This document shows, piece after piece, positions 20,185 to 25,286 of a stretch of 25,286 nt of DNA. Below the pieces are notes generated by a model. It made no database searches, was not told where the DNA came from, and saw only the letters and a list, made by a program, of their open reading frames with translations. The stretch's first letter is position 1, and each line of letters starts with the position of its first letter. Made by a program: the position numbers and the translations under genes. Origin of the DNA: Conidiobolus incongruus B7586 (Eukaryota; Entomophthoromycota; Entomophthoromycetes; Entomophthorales; Conidiobolaceae); contig JNEM01014419.1 of NCBI GenBank assembly GCA_000697335.1, positions 1 to 25,286 of the forward strand, given 5' to 3'.

Positions 20185-22865
20185 CGATTCCAAATGATCA
20201 AAATCCTTCAAGTATGAATAAAAACACTTCCAAGAGTGATAATCAGGCCGAATTTAAGGAGAATTTTATCCAATTGACTCCCGAGCACGAATTGTTGTTG
20301 AACACTGATGTGAATCATGGGTTGACCCAGTCTGTGGTAGAGGAGAGAAGACATCAATTTGGGTTGAACTGTTTAGAGAGACCTAAACAGAATCGATTTT
20401 TAAAATTTATTAAATTTTTCATTGATCCTATTTCTTTTTTGATTGAACTGGCTACTATTTTGTCTATTGTAACCCGCGATTGGCCCAATGTGGGTATTCT
20501 GTGTGGTTTGCTCGTTTTGAATGCGGTTATTGGATTTTATCAGGAACATAAGGCTGAGGTTTCCATTAGGGCCCTTGAAAAAACACTCGCTACTAGAACA
20601 AAGGTATGGCGCGATGGTAAATACGACGAAGTAGATTCTGAATTGCTAGTACCCGGAGATATTGTTGTGTTAAGAATTGGTGATATTGTTCCAGCTGATA
20701 TTAAGCTACTTGGATTGAATAACTTTGCTCAACCTACTTCTGATCCTTTGAGTTTGGATCAAGCTGCTCTTACAGGAGAAAGTTTCCCAGTCAACAAATA
20801 CAAAGACGAGTATGCTTATTCTTCCACCATTGTTAAACAAGGACAAATGATGGGTGTAGTCGTGCATATTGGTATGAATACTTTCATCGGAAAAACTGCA
20901 CATTTGATCAATCAAGCACCTGCATCTCAAGGCCACTTTCAAAAAATTATTCAACAAATTGGAAATTTATTAGTATTAGTTGCTGTCACTTTAGTTTTGA
21001 TCATTTTCATTGTAAATATTGTGCGTCGTGGAGTTGACAAGATCATGGATATTATTGAGAATGTGATTGTATTAGCAGTTGTATCCATTCCCGCTGGGCT
21101 TCCAACTATTCTTTCTGCAACACTCGCAGTTGGGGCCAATCAACTCGCTGCAAAGAAGGTCATCGTCAAGAGATTGACATCCATTGAAGAGTTCGCTGCT
21201 ATGTCCATTCTCTGCTCTGATAAAACTGGTACTATCACTCTCTCCGAGCTAACGCTCGACGAACCATACATGGCCAATGGATATACTGAAGAACAATTGA
21301 TGAAGTATGCATTTCTTGCATCTGAAGCTGGTACCAAAGATCCTATTGAAACTGCTGTAAGAGATGGTGCCAGAGAAAAGATCTCATCCCTCGCAAACCC
21401 TGATCAACAACAATTACCCGACTATAAAATAATGAGCTTCACCCCATTTAATCCCACTGCTAAACGAACTGAAGCTGTTGTACGTCATGAATCCAGCGAT
21501 AAAGCCTTTCGAGTTTGCAAGGGTGCACCTCCCGTCATCCTTAGGATGGCCTCAGCAACAGCTGAAGATTTTGCTCAAGTTGACGAATTCGCATCCCGCG
21601 GTTTGCGTGCACTCGCTATCGCCAAAACTAACTTGGAAAATGATGACTGGGAACTTGTTGGCATGATTTCATTTGTAGACCCTCCACGTCCGGACTCCAA
21701 GGATACAATCGCCAAATGTCGCCATTTGGGTGTCGATGTTAAGATGATCACCGGCGACCAAGGAATTATTGCTAAGGAAGTTGCTCGTCGATTGAATATG
21801 CAGCGCGTCATTCTAAATCCAGAATCATTGATGGATGAGACCCTTTCTGAAGAAGAACTAATTGAAAGATGCCTTAAATGCAACGGATTTGCCCATGTCA
21901 TCCCTGAACATAAGTACAGAGTAGTTGAATTGTTGCAAACTCCTGGTAACATTGTAGGAATGACCGGTGATGGTGTCAATGATGCTCCTGCTTTGAGGAA
22001 AGCGAATGTTGGTATTGCTGTCCATGGATCTACTGATGCAGCTCGTTCCGCCGCAGATATCGTTCTTTTGGATCATGGTTTATCCACAATTGTCAATGGT
22101 ATCACGGTGTCTCGTCAAGTGTTCCACCGTATGAGAGCTTATGCATTATTTAGTATTTCCACCGCACTTCACGTTGTCTTTTTCTTTTTCATCATTATGC
22201 TTTCCTTTGATTGGAGCATGTCACCGCTACTTTTGATCTTGATCATTATGTTAATTAATTTGGCAACTCTGGTCGTTTCTATTGATCAAGTTCCCGTAGC
22301 TCCCAAACCTACAAGATGGCGCATTTCTCAACTCTTGGGACTTTCGGTTATTTTTGCACTTTTGCTAACTATTTGGAGTTTAATCCATTGGCTCGTTTTC
22401 CGCTTCGGCTTTGGTATTTCTGATGGACGCCTCCAGACTCTTACCTTCTTCCAGCTCGCGTCAAGTCCTCAGCTCCTTATTTTCTCTACTAGAGTCAACA
22501 GTTACATGTGGACTAACATCCCATCGCTCGTATTTTCTGCAGCAGTCCTCAGCACTCAAGTAATTGCAACACTCGTATGCACTCTCGGCATTCCCAACTT
22601 TGTCGAACGCATTGGTATCGAATACGTTGTAGTCATCTTCGTGATGTCCGTATTATACACCTTCGTTCTCGATATTACCAAAGTAATCGTCTACAACTTT
22701 AATTTCAGTATGAAGATTGGTAAATATCACCCATCTCGTCGCATACGCAACAAATTAGTAATTCGCAAGGAACAAGAACAAAAAGCCAAAAGAAAATTAC
22801 AAAATGTGAATAAGTTAAAAATTGTACAAAGTTTGATTGAGTCTATCAACAAATTTCAAAATTAA
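20181..22865 (+). CDS. PMA1: Plasma-membrane P3A-type ATPase (fungal PMA1-like H+ pump)
   Basis: Single exon, 894 residues (yeast Pma1 has 918). ATP-driven cation export that energises the plasma membrane. Visible motifs: actuator TGES (198-201); M4 PAGLP (304-308); phosphorylated D347 in CSDKTGT; nucleotide-binding KGAP (447-450); DPPR (500-503); TGD (524-526); hinge GDGVND (596-601). Hydrophobic segments fit ten membrane helices: M1/M2 near 80-120, M4 near 290-315, M5-M10 after 650. HRM, the M5 histidine (H664) and the PKP motif after M6 are closer to fungal than plant pumps. Unusually, the residues aligned with yeast R695 and D730 are S658 and N693; the alignment is ungapped and D739 is kept as D702. 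The C-tail is Lys/Arg-rich and lacks the recognisable fungal autoinhibitory ending. Proton as substrate is family knowledge, not proven here. Confidence 0.94.
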   Translation: MTIPNDQNPSSMNKNTSKSDNQAEFKENFIQLTPEHELLLNTDVNHGLTQSVVEERRHQFGLNCLERPKQNRFLKFIKFFIDPISFLIELATILSIVTRDWPNVGILCGLLVLNAVIGFYQEHKAEVSIRALEKTLATRTKVWRDGKYDEVDSELLVPGDIVVLRIGDIVPADIKLLGLNNFAQPTSDPLSLDQAALTGESFPVNKYKDEYAYSSTIVKQGQMMGVVVHIGMNTFIGKTAHLINQAPASQGHFQKIIQQIGNLLVLVAVTLVLIIFIVNIVRRGVDKIMDIIENVIVLAVVSIPAGLPTILSATLAVGANQLAAKKVIVKRLTSIEEFAAMSILCSDKTGTITLSELTLDEPYMANGYTEEQLMKYAFLASEAGTKDPIETAVRDGAREKISSLANPDQQQLPDYKIMSFTPFNPTAKRTEAVVRHESSDKAFRVCKGAPPVILRMASATAEDFAQVDEFASRGLRALAIAKTNLENDDWELVGMISFVDPPRPDSKDTIAKCRHLGVDVKMITGDQGIIAKEVARRLNMQRVILNPESLMDETLSEEELIERCLKCNGFAHVIPEHKYRVVELLQTPGNIVGMTGDGVNDAPALRKANVGIAVHGSTDAARSAADIVLLDHGLSTIVNGITVSRQVFHRMRAYALFSISTALHVVFFFFIIMLSFDWSMSPLLLILIIMLINLATLVVSIDQVPVAPKPTRWRISQLLGLSVIFALLLTIWSLIHWLVFRFGFGISDGRLQTLTFFQLASSPQLLIFSTRVNSYMWTNIPSLVFSAAVLSTQVIATLVCTLGIPNFVERIGIEYVVVIFVMSVLYTFVLDITKVIVYNFNFSMKIGKYHPSRRIRNKLVIRKEQEQKAKRKLQNVNKLKIVQSLIESINKFQN

Positions 22866-23544
22866 TTAATTAATATTTTTTTTATTAAAAAATCGTATAT
22901 CTATTACTTTAATTTTTTTTATATTATTAATATTTGTTAAATTTTTGAATTTAAAAATATAATAAAAATATATTTATTTTCCAAAAAAAATATTTGATCA
23001 AATTCTTTAAATTATACTTTTTTAAAATTGGTGATGAAACAGAGTGTAATATAAATATTAATTTCCCTATTATATAACTTTATAAATTAATACCAAAATA
23101 TTATATTTCTCACAATCAATCCATCAAATTGCTCTTTAGAGATTGATAGAATAAAATAATCTGATAATGAAATTCAATCAAGTAAAATCAATTTATATCC
23201 AAATTTTTTTGGTTTGTATATTAGCAAAATGAGCAAGTTTGATTTAAACAATAATATATCGTATATATTAATATGAATTATTTTTCTTTATCCAATAAAA
23301 TAAAATATATACTCATTTTATAATTTAAAGATTAAGTTGTTAGACATGATAAAGTTTCATTTTATTAGTATATGCTTTGATTAAGCCAATTTCAAAATTA
23401 AACACTAATAATGATTTTCAATTTAATCAAACTAAAATATATTTTGATAATTAAATTTTATTAATTGTTTGATTATTTTTCATATTTAATTTGATCTAAA
23501 CTAATTCTTGAATACTTCAAATTATGATTGGTTGAATTATTTAG
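22866..23544. other. Spacer downstream of the H+-ATPase
   Basis: A/T-rich 3' region of the ATPase gene. AATAAA at 22961-22966, about 100 bases after the stop, is a possible poly(A) signal, but such hexamers are common in this composition. No exon is supported before about 23545. Confidence 0.45.
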
Positions 23545-23640
23545 ATATTATAGCAACTTATTTTTATTGATCGAAGTATGCAAGTAAATTTAATTCTTAT
23601 AAATTTAAAATTTTTGATCAAATATCAAAATTTTGTTCAG

Positions 23641-23872
23641 TTATTATGTTTCTCAAACTTTGATTAATACCATTATATCTAGTACTTTTAATTCCAAGTG
23701 CCAAGTTGTTAACAATTTAGTTTATAGTCTTGAAAACCCTTTAACAGTTCCATCAAAACTCTCACCAAAAGTATATCCTAAAGATCCCTTACTTGGTACC
23801 ATTCCAACCTTTACTGAACTCATAGACAAGGTACTAGTTGTTAAAAGAATTGCCGTTCCACGAAATGATTAA
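23641..23872 (+). CDS. Orphan exon-like island, unknown product (3' part only)
   Basis: An open frame of ~77 codons ends in TAA at 23872 with balanced codon and residue use, unlike the Ile/Asn/Lys/Tyr-rich translations of the spacers: it contains KLSPKVYPKDPLLGTIPTF and ends KRIAVPRND. There is no in-frame ATG. The frame opens just after TTGTTCAG, a good 3' splice site. GTAAAT at 23584 would give a 57-nt intron, the size usual here, joining in phase 2 to an upstream frame (23545-23583) that also reads open behind another TTTAG. I cannot find a start exon and recognise no family. It may be the last exon of a small gene, or a remnant. Confidence 0.4.
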
Positions 23873-24693
23873 ACACCATTAAAATTCATGTCTGATTATT
23901 CATTGAATTTCATATTATTCAATAAAATTTTCAGTTTTCTATCTATCAATCAATTAATTTCCAATCAATTTAAAATATACTAATATAATTAAAATATATT
24001 TGAACAAATGATTAATTAGAGCTTTTGATGTTGAATTTCAACTTATTGATAAAAAAATATATTAATAAAGTTACCTAGTACATTAATTAAATTATTTTCA
24101 ATATTATTGAATATTGTTCTTTCAAAATTTAATTCATATCTATTTATATATCAATAAAAAATCATGTTTATTCAATTTTTTTAATACAATATTATCATTT
24201 ACTCATGAAAATATTAATTATACTAATATTCAATAAAACTCATGAATCGATCTTACTAAAATATATCATATATTCTATTTCAATTTATTAAAATTTTTAA
24301 ATTTTAAAATACTCTTGATAGAAAGTTGATATTGATTAATTACTTTTATTTTTATTATACTGATCTTGAAACATTGATACTATTACTATTGATAAAAATT
24401 AATTTATCACTCTAATTAAACGATTCTTTTTTAAATTGTTATATCTTAAATTTCATATAATGATAAATCAAACTTTTATTGAAATAAACCAATATAATAT
24501 ATTCCTATTTTAAAAATTCAGGACTAAGTAAATAAATATAAATATCACTTCTGAAATCAAATAATGGCAAAATTTTAATGATAAATTTGATATAATCTTT
24601 AATATAAAATATATATATATAATATAAATTTAAATATAAATAAATAATATAAAATAGCTACTCACTATTATTATTAAACTCTGTTTAATATTA
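23873..24693. other. Spacer right of the orphan island
   Basis: A/T-rich, no coding signal. It includes a low-complexity TA tract at about 24605-24660. Nothing else stands out. Confidence 0.5.
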
Positions 24694-25286
24694 GCAGAGA
24701 AATTAAGTTTTCGAAAAGTGTTAACATTAAAAATTATTAAAACTAATAATATATGATTATAAAAACTAATATAAAAATAAAATTAATATTTTCTTCTATT
24801 ACTAATAATTCTTTTTTGTATTTTTATTAAGCTTCTAATACCTATAAAAATAGTTCTTTTTATTAAAAACTGAAATTTGATATTTTGCAAATCAACTTCA
24901 TTTGTTTATATTTTGCTTATAAATTTATTTTTTTATTATATAAAACAAAAATAATCATATCAGTGGTAACTTGGTGAATTTATTAAATATGGTACTATTT
25001 TTAAATTTTTTTATTTGGATAATTTTTTATTGGTTTAAATATATATATTTTATAATTATTTTATGAAATATCAATTATTTTTATTGATAATATAAAAATT
25101 AATTAAAAATTATATTATTTGAAAAAAATAATATAAAACTTATTATTATATAATAACTTTAGGAATTAAAATAATAAAATATGATTATAATTTATTATAT
25201 TTATTAATATTTATTTATTAATTAAATATATATCAACTATAACTTATAAAAAAGATTATTTATATTTAATCAAATATTATATTTAA
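24694..25286 (-). repeat. Dispersed A/T-rich repeat, copy D (cut by window end)
   Basis: Same orientation as copy C. ACTGAAATTTGATATTTT at 24869-24886 is identical to 16245-16262, and the flanking blocks (about 24750-24905) align with 16140-16280. By the spacing in copy C, the shared 16-mer would fall about 150 bases beyond the window edge, so the right part of this copy is not seen. There is no coding frame. Confidence 0.6.

Noticed and set aside
20706-22076. Several minus-strand and alternative-frame open frames inside the ATPase
   Set aside because: Shadows of the 894-residue ATPase frame; none carries a family motif.
1-25286. CRISPR arrays, bacterial operons, integrons or phage genes
   Set aside because: No regularly spaced short repeats, no Shine-Dalgarno-led gene strings; the spliced eukaryotic gene models exclude a prokaryotic source.

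Overview
The window is nuclear DNA from a eukaryote with an extremely A+T-rich genome. Spacers are almost pure A/T, and exons stand out as islands of higher G+C. Genes are split by many very short GT-AG introns (49-79 nt, usually starting GTAA/GTAT and ending TTTAG), and several have TATAAA-type boxes. A plasma-membrane P-type H+-ATPase of the fungal kind, SAP18, an RBM39/Rsd1 splicing factor, a CUL1-type cullin and a secreted subtilase together point to an early-diverging (non-Dikarya) fungus. That placement is inference; no marker gene fixes the lineage.

Layout, left to right: two tandem diverged copies of a ~1.1 kb A/T-rich repeat (about 85-2010); tRNA-Arg(UCU) on the minus strand (2072-2144); a spacer holding a foldable candidate RNA (2422-2517); an intronless secreted subtilisin-like protease on the minus strand (2965-4482); a 2.4 kb spacer; SAP18 on the plus strand (4 exons, 6883-7579); the RBM39-like factor on the plus strand (12 exons, 8667-10698); a CUL1-like cullin on the minus strand (13 exons, 11518-14633), convergent with RBM39; a 5.5 kb gene-free stretch carrying an inverted third copy of the repeat (about 16070-17190); an intronless 894-residue P3A ATPase on the plus strand (20181-22865); an orphan exon-like island (about 23641-23872); and a fourth, cut-off repeat copy at the right edge (about 24694-25286).

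I built the SAP18, RBM39 and cullin gene models by hand. All exon phases agree, the reading frames stay open, and the predicted proteins (177, 477 and 809 residues) follow their families from end to end. SAP18 and RBM39 both act in pre-mRNA splicing or splicing-coupled RNP assembly. The cullin would scaffold a ubiquitin ligase, the ATPase would energise the plasma membrane, and the protease would act outside the cell. There is no sign of an operon or gene cluster; these look like independent housekeeping genes plus one secreted enzyme.

The most unusual points are: the ATPase lacks both charged residues (Arg in M5, Asp in M6) that form the ion-site pair of fungal pumps; a short upstream reading frame ends in an ATGA overlap with the ATPase start codon; the dispersed repeat family is unclassified; and two spacer segments can fold into structured RNAs.
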